Source of the DNA: Mycolicibacterium tokaiense
GTDB taxonomy: Bacteria > Actinomycetota > Actinomycetes > Mycobacteriales > Mycobacteriaceae
NCBI RefSeq assembly: GCF_010725885.1
Contig: NZ_AP022600.1
Location: forward strand, 2,604,001 to 2,668,000
Direction: 5' to 3'
DNA length: 64,000 nucleotides
A program made the translations under genes and the position numbers. Under the pieces are notes generated by a model. It saw nothing but the letters and a program-made list of their open reading frames with translations, ran no database searches and had not been told where the DNA came from. Below, piece by piece: positions 15,579-24,311 of this stretch (position 1 is its first letter; every line of letters begins with the position of its first letter).

Positions 15579-16427
15579 ATGACCACTCTGTTCGTCACGG
15601 GCGTCAGCAGCGGCCTGGGCCGCGCCTTCGCCACCGAAGCCCTCGCTGCCGGACACACCGTCGTCGGGACCGTCCGCAGCCGCGCTGACGCCGACGCCTT
15701 CGAGGCCCTTCAGGCGGGCCGAGCCCACGCGCGCCTGCTCGATGTCACCGACGACGCCGCCGTGGTCGAGACGGTTGCCGACATCGAGCGCACCGTAGGG
15801 CCGATCGACGTCGTGATCGCCAATGCCGGCTACGGCGTGGAGGGCATCTTCGAGGAGACTCCGCTCTCGGAGTTGCGGGCGCAGTTCGCCACCAACGTCT
15901 TCGGAGTTGCCGCGACGCTGCAGGCCGTGCTGCCCTACCTGCGGTCGCGGCGCCGCGGCCATCTGATGGCCGTGACGTCGATGGGTGGGCTGATGGCGGT
16001 GCCCGGCATGTCGGCCTACTGTGCCAGCAAGTTCGCCGTCGAGGGACTGCTGGAGAGCATCGCCCAGGAGGTTGCGGGGCTGGGAATCCACGTCACCGCC
16101 ATCGAACCCGGGTCGTTCCGTACTGACTGGGCGGGCCGTTCGATGACGCGCGCGCAGCGGTCCATCACGGACTACGACGCCCTCTTCGACCCGATCCGAC
16201 AGGCCCGCATCACCGCCAGCGGAAACCAGCTGGGTAACCCCCGCAAGGCCGGCCAGGCCGTACTGGCGATTCTCGACGAGGCAGCGCCGCCGCGGCATCT
16301 GGTGTTGGGCTCCGATGCGCTGCGGCTGGTGCGCACCGCCCGGGCGGCCGTCGACCGCGACATCGACCAGTGGGAAAATCTCTCCCGCAGCACCGATTTC
16401 GCCGACGGCGCGCAGCTCAGCTCGTGA
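15579..16427 (+). CDS. SDR family oxidoreductase
   Basis: A 282-residue classical SDR with TGVSSGLGRAF at the N-terminus, NAGYG near residue 85, a Ser in TSMGG and catalytic YCASK. The basic residue after strand 2 (GTVRSRADADAF) suggests NADP(H). RBS AAGGAG lies 7 bases before the ATG. It begins 14 bases after the thiolase and is the last gene of that operon. It is convergent with the AhpD-like gene, overlapping it by 11 bases. The extended C-terminus resembles DltE-like retinol/ketone reductases; the substrate is unknown. Confidence 0.87.
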   Translation: MTTLFVTGVSSGLGRAFATEALAAGHTVVGTVRSRADADAFEALQAGRAHARLLDVTDDAAVVETVADIERTVGPIDVVIANAGYGVEGIFEETPLSELRAQFATNVFGVAATLQAVLPYLRSRRRGHLMAVTSMGGLMAVPGMSAYCASKFAVEGLLESIAQEVAGLGIHVTAIEPGSFRTDWAGRSMTRAQRSITDYDALFDPIRQARITASGNQLGNPRKAGQAVLAILDEAAPPRHLVLGSDALRLVRTARAAVDRDIDQWENLSRSTDFADGAQLSS

Positions 16428-16998
16428 ACGTCGCGGCCACTTCCGGCGCGAGCCCGGCCACGCCGCTGCTGTCGAGATCCCCGTGCTTGATACCCAGCGT
16501 CTTGAGGAACTTCTGCTGGCCCATGGTCAGGCCGATGAAGTAACCCAACTCGACGATCTCGGGCTCGGTGAAATTGGCATGCAGCGCCTCCCAGACCGTG
16601 TCATCGGCCATCCCCGGATCCCAGGCGATGGCTTCGGCCAGCAGCAGGGCGGCCTTCTCGCGGGGTGAGAACTTCTCGGAGTCGCGGAACTCGATCACGT
16701 CGTCGAATTCGCGTTCGGTCAGCCCGGCGGCCAGGTGTGACCGTTGGCCGGCGCAGTAGCCGCAGTCCAGTGACTTGGCCACGAACACCCGCGCGAGCTC
16801 CTTGATCGAATGGTCCAGGACACCTTCCCGGAACACCGTCTGCCAGGACTGATTGAACGACCGCAGCACGGCGGGCACGTGGGCGCGGATGGCCTGGCTC
16901 TCCACCCGGGGCGTGCCGAAGCGGCGGGAATCGGCGATGTAGCCGGCGAGCTCGGGGTCGGTGATCGAGTCCGGATCCACGTAACTGATGCGCGGCAT
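16417..16998 (-). CDS. Carboxymuconolactone decarboxylase/AhpD-like protein
   Basis: A 193-residue all-helical protein of the CMD/AhpD family. The redox-type motif LDCGYCAGQRSH (about residues 75-86) carries the Cys-x-x-Cys pair and the following His of AhpD-like alkylhydroperoxidases. True gamma-carboxymuconolactone decarboxylases usually lack that pair, so a peroxidase or thiol-redox role is at least as likely. The ATG at 16998 is favoured because upstream codons run through the palindromic operator. It is divergent from the LacI regulator and the only gene on its side, so it is the obvious LacI target. Confidence 0.8.
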   Translation of the reverse strand: MPRISYVDPDSITDPELAGYIADSRRFGTPRVESQAIRAHVPAVLRSFNQSWQTVFREGVLDHSIKELARVFVAKSLDCGYCAGQRSHLAAGLTEREFDDVIEFRDSEKFSPREKAALLLAEAIAWDPGMADDTVWEALHANFTEPEIVELGYFIGLTMGQQKFLKTLGIKHGDLDSSGVAGLAPEVAATFTS

Positions 16999-17012
16999 GG
17001 CGGGTCCTCCAA

Positions 17013-17036
17013 TGTTTGGCAATCGATTGCCAAACA
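17013..17036. promoter_or_regulatory. LacI-type operator (perfect 24-bp palindrome)
   Basis: A perfect 24-base palindrome with half-site TGTTTGGCAATC and a central CG step, the form expected for LacI/GalR-family operators. It lies 15 bases before the AhpD-like ATG on one side and 46 bases before the LacI start on the other. It is therefore likely to mediate repression of the former and autoregulation of the latter. Confidence 0.8.
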
Positions 17037-17081
17037 CTGTACTCAGCTGGGGACGCAGCACAAGGTGTCTAGGCTTGTCGG

Positions 17082-18107
17082 ATGCCGAAGCCGACCATCC
17101 AGGATGTCGCCCGCGCTGCCGGCGTCCACCCGGCAACGGTGTCGCGGGCACTCAATCCCGCACTGGTCGGCCGGGTTACCCCGGCAACCACCCGCCGGGT
17201 GGAGGAGGCCGCCGCCCGCCTCGGATACGTGCCCGACGAGTTCGGCCGGACCCTGCGCACCCGCCGGTCCCGCATGATCGGCGTCGTGGTGCCCGACCTC
17301 GGCAACCCGGTGTTCCCGCCGATTGTGCGCGGCATCGAGGACACGTTGCGCACGGCCGGCTATGCGGCCCTGATCGCGAACACCGACGACAGTGCCGACC
17401 GGGAGGAAGAGCTGCTGCGTACTCTGACCGCCCGGCGCTGCGACGGTTTCATCATCGCCTCCTCGCGCCGCGACGACCGGGCGGTCGTCGACCTCGTCAA
17501 CACGAATACGCCTGTGGTGCTGGTCAATCGTCTGCTGGACGTGGATGCGGCCGCGGTCTCCGGCGACGACGCAGCGGGCATGGTGGCCGCCGTGGATCAT
17601 CTGGTGGCACTCGGTCACACTGCAATCGCCCATGTGGCCGGTCCGGTGAGTCTGTCGATGACGGGGGTGCGAAGAACTGCTTTCGAGACGGCAATCGAGG
17701 CCGCAGGCCTGGCGGTGGACCCGGAACTCATCGAGCATGCGCAGCGCTACGCCGCAGACGAAGGCAAAGCGGCCTTCTCTGCTCTGCTGGACAGACGGAT
17801 TCCCACCGCGGTGATCGCCGGCAACGACATGATCGCGGTCGGTTGCTACGCGGCGCTACGCGAGCGGGGGATCCCCTGTCCGGCAGAGGTTTCAGTGATC
17901 GGCTTCAACAACATGCCGCTGTCGGATTTCCTGGACCCCGCGCTGACCACCGTGGCGATCCCGCAGTACGACATCGGCGCGCGGGCAGCGCAACTGGTCC
18001 TCGACCTGATCGCCGACCAGCCGCGCAGCCACGTTCTGGTGCCCGTCGCGCTCCTGGTGCGCGGCTCCACAGGCCCGCCGCCGGTCAGGCCTTCCAGACG
18101 GTCTTGA
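17082..18107 (+). CDS. LacI family transcriptional regulator
   Basis: A 341-residue repressor-type protein. The N-terminal helix-turn-helix PTIQDVARAAGVHPATVSRAL (about residues 4-24) and hinge helix are followed by a periplasmic-binding-protein-like effector domain (from IGVVVPDLGNPVFPPIV, about residue 66). Such regulators usually bind sugars or small carboxylates. A perfect palindrome lies just upstream in the divergent promoter region. The 3' end overlaps the convergent aldehyde dehydrogenase gene by 23 bases. Confidence 0.92.
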   Translation: MPKPTIQDVARAAGVHPATVSRALNPALVGRVTPATTRRVEEAAARLGYVPDEFGRTLRTRRSRMIGVVVPDLGNPVFPPIVRGIEDTLRTAGYAALIANTDDSADREEELLRTLTARRCDGFIIASSRRDDRAVVDLVNTNTPVVLVNRLLDVDAAAVSGDDAAGMVAAVDHLVALGHTAIAHVAGPVSLSMTGVRRTAFETAIEAAGLAVDPELIEHAQRYAADEGKAAFSALLDRRIPTAVIAGNDMIAVGCYAALRERGIPCPAEVSVIGFNNMPLSDFLDPALTTVAIPQYDIGARAAQLVLDLIADQPRSHVLVPVALLVRGSTGPPPVRPSRRS

Positions 18108-19461
18108 GGTTGCAGAACTCGCGGATGCCTGCGGCGGCCAGCTCGCGGCCGTAGCCGGAGTCCTTGATGCCGCCGAACGGCAGCTCGGGGTAGGAGACCG
18201 TCATGCCGTTGAGGAACACCGCGCCGGCATCCAGGGCGCCGACGAACCAGTCCTGCTCGTCGGCGTCGTTGCTCCACACCGCCGAGCTGAGCCCGAAGGT
18301 GGTCTGGTTGGCCACCCGCACCGCCTCGTCGCGGTCGGCGACCCGGTACACCGAGGCCACCGGACCGAAGGTCTCCTCCATGACGATGCGCATGTCATCG
18401 GTGAGACCGGCCAACACCGTGGGGTTGTAGTACCAGCCGGGCCGATCCGGCGCCCCGCCGCCGGCGAGCACCTCGGCGCCCTTGGCCACCGCGTCGTCGA
18501 CCAGGTCGGCGACATCGGTTCGGCCGGATTCGGTGGCCAGCGGGCCCACGTCGGTGGACTCGTCCATCGGGTCCCCGACGGTCAGCGCGTTCATCTTCGC
18601 GACGAACGCGTCGACGAATTGGTCGTAGACGTCGGTGTGCACGATGAATCGCTTTCCGGCGATACAGGATTGACCGTTGTTGGAGACCCGGGCCTTCACC
18701 GCGGTGGCGGCGGCCGCCTCGATGTCGGCGCTGGGCATGACGATGAACGGATCGGAGCCGCCGAGCTCCAGCACTGCCTTCTTGATGACCTGACCGGCGG
18801 TGGCCGCCACCGAGCGACCCGCCGGCTCGGACCCGGTGAGGGTGACGGCCTTGACCCGGGGGTCCTCGATCACCGCGGCCACCTCACGCGAGCCGATCAG
18901 CAGGGTGCGGAACGAGCCGGTCGGGAATCCGCCCCGCTCGAACAGCTCGTCGAGGTACAGCGCGCTCAGCGGAACGTTGGAGGCGTGCTTGAGCAGTCCG
19001 GTGTTGCCGGCCATCAGCGCGGGGGCGGCGAACCGGATCACCTGCCACAGCGGGTAGTTCCACGGCATCACCGCCAGCACCACGCCCAGCGGCTGCCACA
19101 CCGTGCCCGCCGAGGCGGCGTTCACCGACGACGGATCGTCGAGTGCCTCGGCGCCCAGGAATGACTCGGCGTTGTCGGCGTAGAAGTGCATGTTCTTGGC
19201 ACATTTGAGCACCTCGGCCCGGGACTGGGCGATCGGCTTGCCCATCTCCAGGGTGATCATCTCGGCGGTCTTGTCGACGTCGGCCTCCAGGATCTCCGCC
19301 GTCGCGTGCATCCAGGCGGCGCGCTGGGCGTAGGTGGTGCTCTTCAGCTGGTGGAAGGCGTCGTGGGCGGCGGCGATGCGCTGCTGCACTTCGTCGGCGG
19401 AATGCGCCTCGAAGGTCTCGACGGTCTCACCGTTGGCGGGGTTGATGGTCTCGATTGCCAT
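18085..19461 (-). CDS. NAD(P)-dependent aldehyde dehydrogenase (succinate-semialdehyde dehydrogenase type)
   Basis: A 458-residue ALDH-superfamily enzyme. Key sites are visible: VMPWNYPLWQ (Asn of the oxyanion hole), VTLTGSEPAGRSVA for cofactor binding, the general base Glu in LELGGSDPF and the nucleophilic Cys in NNGQSCIAGKR, plus EETFGPVA. Length and sequence style resemble the short GabD1/Sad type of mycobacteria (about 457 residues). It oxidises an aldehyde to an acid. It is the last gene of a leftward VOC-GntR-ALDH group, divergent from the fused 2-oxoacid dehydrogenase. Oxidation of an aldehyde released by that enzyme (for instance acetaldehyde, if the substrate is acetoin) is a possible role. 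Confidence 0.88.
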   Translation of the reverse strand: MAIETINPANGETVETFEAHSADEVQQRIAAAHDAFHQLKSTTYAQRAAWMHATAEILEADVDKTAEMITLEMGKPIAQSRAEVLKCAKNMHFYADNAESFLGAEALDDPSSVNAASAGTVWQPLGVVLAVMPWNYPLWQVIRFAAPALMAGNTGLLKHASNVPLSALYLDELFERGGFPTGSFRTLLIGSREVAAVIEDPRVKAVTLTGSEPAGRSVAATAGQVIKKAVLELGGSDPFIVMPSADIEAAAATAVKARVSNNGQSCIAGKRFIVHTDVYDQFVDAFVAKMNALTVGDPMDESTDVGPLATESGRTDVADLVDDAVAKGAEVLAGGGAPDRPGWYYNPTVLAGLTDDMRIVMEETFGPVASVYRVADRDEAVRVANQTTFGLSSAVWSNDADEQDWFVGALDAGAVFLNGMTVSYPELPFGGIKDSGYGRELAAAGIREFCNLKTVWKA

Positions 19462-19485
19462 GGAATTCCTGTTCGTTGCCGGGGA

Positions 19486-20145
19486 CTATTCGAAAACTTC
19501 TGGGTGCCGGGCCAATTGGCGGCGGGTACGGCGGATGTGGCCGAGTAACACCCGCTCGGCCTCGTCGTGGTCGCGCTCGCGCAGGGCTGCGACCAACATG
19601 TGGTGCTCGTCGTGCACGATGCGGTTGCTGTCGTCGTCGAGCAGCCGCGTGAAGGCGCGGCGGTAGTGCTGGGTGGTGTTCCACAGCCGCTCCACCGTCG
19701 GGCCGAGGAACGTGGTGTCCGCACCGGCGTAGCTGCCGAGGTGGAACTGCCGGTCCAGCTCGAGGAACTGTTCGACATCCCGGGTGGCGCGCATCTGATC
19801 GGCCAGCTCGGCCAGCCGCGTGATCTGGAACTCCGAGAGGTTCGCCAAGCTGTAACGCAGCAGCAGCGGCTCGATGCGTTCGCGGACCTGGTACAGCTCG
19901 ACACATTCGTCGAGGCTCAGCTGGGCGATCCACGAGCCGGCGTTGGCCACCGAGGTGACCAGGCCGTCGGCTTCCAGAATGCGCAGGGCCTCCCGCACCG
20001 GGACGCGGCTGGCGCCGTACTCGTCGGCCAGTTCCACCTGACGCAGCCGGGTGCCCGGTGGATACACCCCGCGCAGGATGGCCTGACGGAGTTCGTCGGC
20101 CACCCGGGCACCGGTGATGCCGTCGCGGATCAAGGGTTGTGTCAT
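19486..20145 (-). CDS. GntR family regulator (FCD subgroup)
   Basis: A 219-residue regulator with a GntR winged helix at about residues 12-75 (GTRLRQVELADEYGASRVPVREALRILEADGLV). A C-terminal FCD helical domain carries likely metal/ligand residues (ELDRQFHLGSY, VHDEHHMLVAAL). It lies between the VOC and ALDH genes on the minus strand, with 7 and 24 bases of spacing, so it is cotranscribed with them. Repeated GTGYATCCAATC motifs in the promoter region between VOC and the E1 gene are candidate binding sites. Confidence 0.88.
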   Translation of the reverse strand: MTQPLIRDGITGARVADELRQAILRGVYPPGTRLRQVELADEYGASRVPVREALRILEADGLVTSVANAGSWIAQLSLDECVELYQVRERIEPLLLRYSLANLSEFQITRLAELADQMRATRDVEQFLELDRQFHLGSYAGADTTFLGPTVERLWNTTQHYRRAFTRLLDDDSNRIVHDEHHMLVAALRERDHDEAERVLLGHIRRTRRQLARHPEVFE

Positions 20146-20152
20146 CGGGTGT

Positions 20153-20677
20153 TCAGTCTGCCGGATGATTCGGATTCCACAGCAGCACTTGCGCGTCTGC
20201 CTCGTACGCTTTGCCGTTCGGGAAGCTCACGAGTTCGAACTGCATGCCCCAGGGGCTGCGGAAGTAGACCCAGTGCTGTCCCTCGCTGGCGTTGCGGCTG
20301 GCGGTCGGCTCGCCCATCACCTCGATGCCTTCGGACCGCAGGTAGGCCACGGCGGCATCCATGTCGTGGACGTAGAAGGCGAGATGGTGGCCGCCGATGT
20401 CGCTGTTGCGGGGTTGGGGGGCCTGGCCGTCGGCGGGCTCGTATTCGAACACCTCGAAGTTGGCGCCGGTGCCGCACCGGTAGAAGCGCAGTTCACGCAT
20501 CACCGTGCGGGGGTGCACGCCGAGGTGCTCCTGCATCCAATCGTCGTCGTGCGCATAGGGACCCAGTGTGTAGACGTGGGTGCAGCCCAGGATCCGCACG
20601 AAGAAGTCGTGCGCCTTCTCCAGGTCGGGGACCGTGAAGCCGATGTGGTCGGTGCCGACGAGGCCGGGGAGCGGCAT
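20153..20677 (-). CDS. VOC family protein (glyoxalase/extradiol dioxygenase fold)
   Basis: A 174-residue vicinal-oxygen-chelate protein with two beta-alpha-beta-beta-beta modules. Likely metal ligands are His in TDHIGFTV, His in GHHLAFYV and Glu in FELVSF, as in glyoxalase I and methylmalonyl-CoA epimerase relatives. The ATG at 20677 is preferred because AAAGGG lies upstream; upstream in-frame codons run into the promoter repeat. It is the first gene of the leftward group with GntR and ALDH. An isomerase, lyase or dioxygenase step on a vicinal-oxygen substrate is plausible; the reaction is not determinable. Confidence 0.8.
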   Translation of the reverse strand: MPLPGLVGTDHIGFTVPDLEKAHDFFVRILGCTHVYTLGPYAHDDDWMQEHLGVHPRTVMRELRFYRCGTGANFEVFEYEPADGQAPQPRNSDIGGHHLAFYVHDMDAAVAYLRSEGIEVMGEPTASRNASEGQHWVYFRSPWGMQFELVSFPNGKAYEADAQVLLWNPNHPAD

Positions 20678-20706
20678 GGTGCGAACCCTTTCGAAGGTGC
20701 CGTAAA

Positions 20707-20781
20707 GTGCATCCAATCAAGAGTGAGAGTACCGGCTCAACCCGCAGAAAAGAACCCTCTCTGGCCAAAGTGTATCCAATC
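20707..20781. promoter_or_regulatory. Repeated GTGYATCCAATC motifs (probable GntR sites)
   Basis: GTGCATCCAATC (20707-20718) and GTGTATCCAATC (20770-20781) are direct repeats differing at one base, 63 bases apart, in the divergent promoter region. A related inverted element (GGTTGGGATGC) follows just after the second copy. The ATCCAAT core is like sites of FCD-type GntR regulators, one of which is encoded two genes away. The spacing of six helical turns fits cooperative binding or looping. Confidence 0.55.
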
Positions 20782-20825
20782 GGGTTATGGTTGGGATGCG
20801 CATCACACCGATGGAGATGAGGCTC

Positions 20826-23012
20826 ATGCCAACCGAAACCCGCCTGGAAACCGGCTCGCCCTGGATCGAACTGGCGACCACCGCCGAGGACTGGAAAGCC
20901 GCTGACCCGGCACTGCTGGCCACCATGCTGGCCGAGCTGCACCTGATCCGGGCCTTCGAGGAGACGGTGCTGGAGCTGGCGGGCGAGGGGCTGGTGCACG
21001 GCCCGGCGCACTCCAGCATCGGGCAGGAGGGCGGTGCGGTGGGATCCATCGTCGGCCTGCGCTCCGCCGACGCGGTCAACGGCTCGCACCGCGGCCACCA
21101 CCAGTTCCTGGCCAAGGCCCTGACGCATGTCTCCGGCGGGGTGATCGATCCCGCCGCGGCCGTCACCCCGAAGATCCAGCGCGTGCTGCAGCAGACGCTC
21201 GCCGAGATCCTGGGCCTGGCGCAGGGGTATTGCCGGGGCCGCGGCGGCTCGATGCACCTGCAGTGGTTCGAAGCCGGCGCCCTGGGCACCAACGCCATCG
21301 TCGGCGGCGGCGTACCCATGGGTGCGGGCAACGCCTGGGCGCAGAAGCACAGTGGCACAACGGACCTGACCATCAGCTACTTCGGGGACGGCTCCAGCCA
21401 GATCGGCTCGGTGCTGGAATCGATGAACCTGGCCGCGGCCTGGAAGCTGCCGTTCTGCTTCTTCATCGAGAACAACCTCTACGCGGTGTCCACCCGCGTC
21501 GACGAGATCACCGCCGATCCAAGGCTTTCGGTGCGCGGGCAGGGCTTTGGCATCCCGGGTTGGCGGGTGGACGGCATGGATCCGCTGGCGGTGTACCTGG
21601 CCACCGAAAAGGCTGCCGAGCGGATGCGCAACGGCGAGGGTCCCGCCGTCATCGAGGCCGAGGTGTACCGGTTCTTCCACCAGAACGGCCCTTACCCGGG
21701 TAGCGCGTTCGGCTACCGCGACAAGGCGGAGGAGGCGTCCTGGCGCGCCCGTGACCCGCTGGAGAAGACCGCTTCCGAGATGATCGCACTGGGGCTGATC
21801 GACGAGGCCGGCGTGGCCGAGCTGCGCCGCCAGGCCCAGCAGGCGATGACGGACGCGGTGGCCCAGCTTCTCGAAGCCGACCCCGAGACCGAGGGCAAGC
21901 GCCGCATCCGCCCCGAACTGTGGCCCGATCCCGGCTTCGTCAACGTCGGCGTCCGCGGCGATGCCAGCGAGCTGGATTCCCTCGAGGTCCTGGAGCCCAC
22001 CAACTACAAAGGGCCCTGGCGTAAAACCAAATTCGTGGAGGCAGTCTCCGGTGTGATGGATCGCCGGATGGCCACCGATGAGCGCATCGTCATCTTCGGC
22101 GAGGACGTGCACCGCCTCGGCGGCGGTACCAACGGCGCCACCAAGGGACTGGCCAAGTACGGCGACAACCGCCTGGTGGGCACCCCCATCAGCGAGAACG
22201 CCTTCACCGGTCTGGGGGGCGGTCTGGCACTCGACGGCCGGTTCCGGCCGGTGGTGGAGTTCATGTACCCCGACTTCATGTGGGTGGCCGCCGACCAGGT
22301 GTTCAACCAGATCGGCAAGGCACGGCACATGTTCGGCGGCGACAACCCGGTGCCGTTCGTGCTGCGCACCAAGGTGGCGATGGGCTCCGGCTACGGGTCG
22401 CAGCACCTGATGGATCCGGCCGGCATCTTCGCCACCAGTCCCGGCTGGCGCATCGTCGCCCCGTCCTGCGCCGCGGACTACGTGGGTCTGATGAATGCCG
22501 CTCTGGCGCTGCAGGATCCGGTGCTGGTGATCGAGCACATCGATCTCTACGCCAAGGCCGACGAGGTGCCTGACGTGGAGCTGGACTACATCATCGCGCC
22601 CGGCACCGCGGCCGTGCGCCGTACGGGCAACGACGTCACCGTGATCAGCTACCTGTCGATGGTGGCGCACTGCGCCGAAGCCATCGAGCAGACCGGCATG
22701 GACGCCGAACTGATCGATCTGCGCTGGCTGGACCGCGCCTCCATCGACTGGGACACCATCGAGGCCAGCGTCAAGAAGACCAACGCAGTGCTGATCGTCG
22801 AGCAGGGCGCCCGCGGCAGCTCCTACGGGGGATGGCTGGCCGACGAGATCCAGCGCCGTCTGTTCGACTGGCTGGACCAGCCGGTGGAGCGGGTCTCTGG
22901 AGGCGAGGCGTCGCCGTCCATCTCCCGGGTGTTGGAGCGTGCGGCCATCGCCCGCACCGAGGAAGTGGTGGCCGGCCTGAAGAAGATCCGTATCGGGATG
23001 GGTGATCACTGA
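20826..23012 (+). CDS. 2-oxoacid dehydrogenase E1 component, fused alpha and beta subunits
   Basis: A 728-residue thiamine-diphosphate enzyme in which the usual separate E1-alpha and E1-beta chains are joined. The alpha half (about residues 25-350) has GSHRGHHQFLAKAL, GRGGSMHL and the ThDP motif GDGSSQIGS (about 187) ending in IENN. The beta half (about 395-728) has FGEDVHRLGG, RLVGTPISENAFTGLGGGLAL and HLMDPAGIF. E1 decarboxylates a 2-oxoacid, or cleaves acetoin, and passes the acyl group to the lipoyl E2 encoded next. Start ATG 20826 is probable; ATG 20811 is possible. Acetoin, branched 2-oxoacid or another substrate cannot be distinguished here. No E3 is adjacent, so a shared dihydrolipoamide dehydrogenase is implied. 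Confidence 0.87.
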   Translation: MPTETRLETGSPWIELATTAEDWKAADPALLATMLAELHLIRAFEETVLELAGEGLVHGPAHSSIGQEGGAVGSIVGLRSADAVNGSHRGHHQFLAKALTHVSGGVIDPAAAVTPKIQRVLQQTLAEILGLAQGYCRGRGGSMHLQWFEAGALGTNAIVGGGVPMGAGNAWAQKHSGTTDLTISYFGDGSSQIGSVLESMNLAAAWKLPFCFFIENNLYAVSTRVDEITADPRLSVRGQGFGIPGWRVDGMDPLAVYLATEKAAERMRNGEGPAVIEAEVYRFFHQNGPYPGSAFGYRDKAEEASWRARDPLEKTASEMIALGLIDEAGVAELRRQAQQAMTDAVAQLLEADPETEGKRRIRPELWPDPGFVNVGVRGDASELDSLEVLEPTNYKGPWRKTKFVEAVSGVMDRRMATDERIVIFGEDVHRLGGGTNGATKGLAKYGDNRLVGTPISENAFTGLGGGLALDGRFRPVVEFMYPDFMWVAADQVFNQIGKARHMFGGDNPVPFVLRTKVAMGSGYGSQHLMDPAGIFATSPGWRIVAPSCAADYVGLMNAALALQDPVLVIEHIDLYAKADEVPDVELDYIIAPGTAAVRRTGNDVTVISYLSMVAHCAEAIEQTGMDAELIDLRWLDRASIDWDTIEASVKKTNAVLIVEQGARGSSYGGWLADEIQRRLFDWLDQPVERVSGGEASPSISRVLERAAIARTEEVVAGLKKIRIGMGDH

Positions 23013-24268
23013 TGGCCACCGTCGTCCGTATGCCCGAGGTGCTGGCCAACACCAGCGAGGCAATCATCCAGACGTGGCTGGTGAGCGTCGGGCAGGAAAT
23101 CAACGTCGGTGACCCGATCGCCGAGATCGAAACCGAGAAGGCCGTGGTCGAGTACGCCGCCGAGGTCGCAGGCGTGTTGGCCCAACTGATCGCCGAACCC
23201 GGCGTCACCATCGCCGTCGGTGAGCCGATCGCTGTGGTCGGCGCCCCCGGGGAGACGGTCGAGGCCAACATCGACACCCACACCGACACCGAAGCGCCCC
23301 GGGACCCGGAGTCCGCCGCGCCGATTCTGGAGGCTCCCGCGCCGGAACCGGTGCAGGCAGCGGCCGCAGACCAAGGGGCGCCGGCGACCAACGGCCGACG
23401 GTTGTTCGCCACCCCGTTGGTACGCAAGATCGCCAAGGAGAAGGGCATCGACCTGCACTCCGTCACCGGGACCGGACCGGGCGGTCGCATCGTGCGCCGG
23501 GATCTCGAGAAGCTCCCGGCTGCCACACCCGCAGCGACGCCGACCCCGGTTGCGGCGCCGCGGGCCGACGAGTCCGTGACTGCGCAGGTCGGGTTCACCG
23601 ACATCCCGCTGACCGGCATGCGCAAGGCCATCGCGCGACGGCTCACCGAGAGCAAGACCACGGTGCCGCACTTCTACGTCACGGCGGACTGCCGGGTGGA
23701 CGCGCTGCTGGAGCTGCGCAAGACCGTCAATGCCGCAGGCCCGGTGAAGGTGTCGGTGAACGACTTCGTGATCAAGGCCGTGGCCGGTGCGATGATCGAA
23801 GTCCCCGAGGCCAATTCGATCTGGAACGGGGATTCGATCCGGCGCTTCGACAGCGCTGACATCGCCGTGGCCGTCGCGGTGGACGGCGGACTGCTCACCC
23901 CGGTGATCCGCGGGGTGGATCGCCTGCCGATCTCAGGTATCTCGGCGCAGGTCGCCGATCTGGCCGGGCGCGCGCGTGAAGGCAAGATCAAGCAGCAGGA
24001 GCTCAAGGGCGGCAGCTTCTCGGTGTCGAACCTCGGCATGTACGGCGTCGGCGAGTTCTCGGCGATCCTCAACCCGCCGCACTCCGGCATCCTGGCCGTC
24101 GGCGGTGCCATGCAGAAGCCGGTGGTGACCGACGGTGAGCTCGCCGTCGCGACGGTCATGACCGTCACGCTGTCTGCCGATCACCGGGTGATCGACGGGG
24201 CGGTGGCCGCGCAGTGGATGGCCGCGTTCGTCCGGCGAATCGAAAATCCGGTGACGATCCTGATCTGA
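23012..24268 (+). CDS. Dihydrolipoamide acyltransferase (E2) of a 2-oxoacid dehydrogenase complex
   Basis: A 418-residue E2 with the standard order of domains. A single lipoyl domain carries the lysine in EIETEKAVVEY (about residue 43). A proline/alanine/glutamate-rich linker (about 80-125) is followed by an E1/E3-binding domain (FATPLVRKIAKEKGIDL, GTGPGGRIVRRDLE). A catalytic acyltransferase domain ends in ADHRVIDGAVAAQW, with the active His and Asp. Its ATG shares one base with the E1 stop (TGATG), so the pair is translationally coupled. It transfers the acyl group from lipoamide to CoA. Confidence 0.92.
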   Translation: MATVVRMPEVLANTSEAIIQTWLVSVGQEINVGDPIAEIETEKAVVEYAAEVAGVLAQLIAEPGVTIAVGEPIAVVGAPGETVEANIDTHTDTEAPRDPESAAPILEAPAPEPVQAAAADQGAPATNGRRLFATPLVRKIAKEKGIDLHSVTGTGPGGRIVRRDLEKLPAATPAATPTPVAAPRADESVTAQVGFTDIPLTGMRKAIARRLTESKTTVPHFYVTADCRVDALLELRKTVNAAGPVKVSVNDFVIKAVAGAMIEVPEANSIWNGDSIRRFDSADIAVAVAVDGGLLTPVIRGVDRLPISGISAQVADLAGRAREGKIKQQELKGGSFSVSNLGMYGVGEFSAILNPPHSGILAVGGAMQKPVVTDGELAVATVMTVTLSADHRVIDGAVAAQWMAAFVRRIENPVTILI

Positions 24269-24273
24269 GAGCG

Positions 24274-24307
24274 GGGCCGCGGGGACGGTCATCCGCCCCC
24301 GCGGCCC
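24274..24307. terminator. Hairpin terminator between convergent genes
   Basis: GGGCCGCGGGG (24274-24284) and CCCCGCGGCCC (24297-24307) form a perfect 11-bp GC stem with a 12-base loop, in the 43-base gap between the E2 stop and the convergent PRISE-gene stop. There is no T-tract, as is common in actinobacteria. It probably serves both directions. Confidence 0.7.
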
Positions 24308-24311
24308 GACC

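Noticed and set aside
20493..23063. An 856-codon open frame on the minus strand
   Set aside because: Antisense to the fused E1 gene and part of the VOC gene; low-complexity shadow composition, no recognisable domain.
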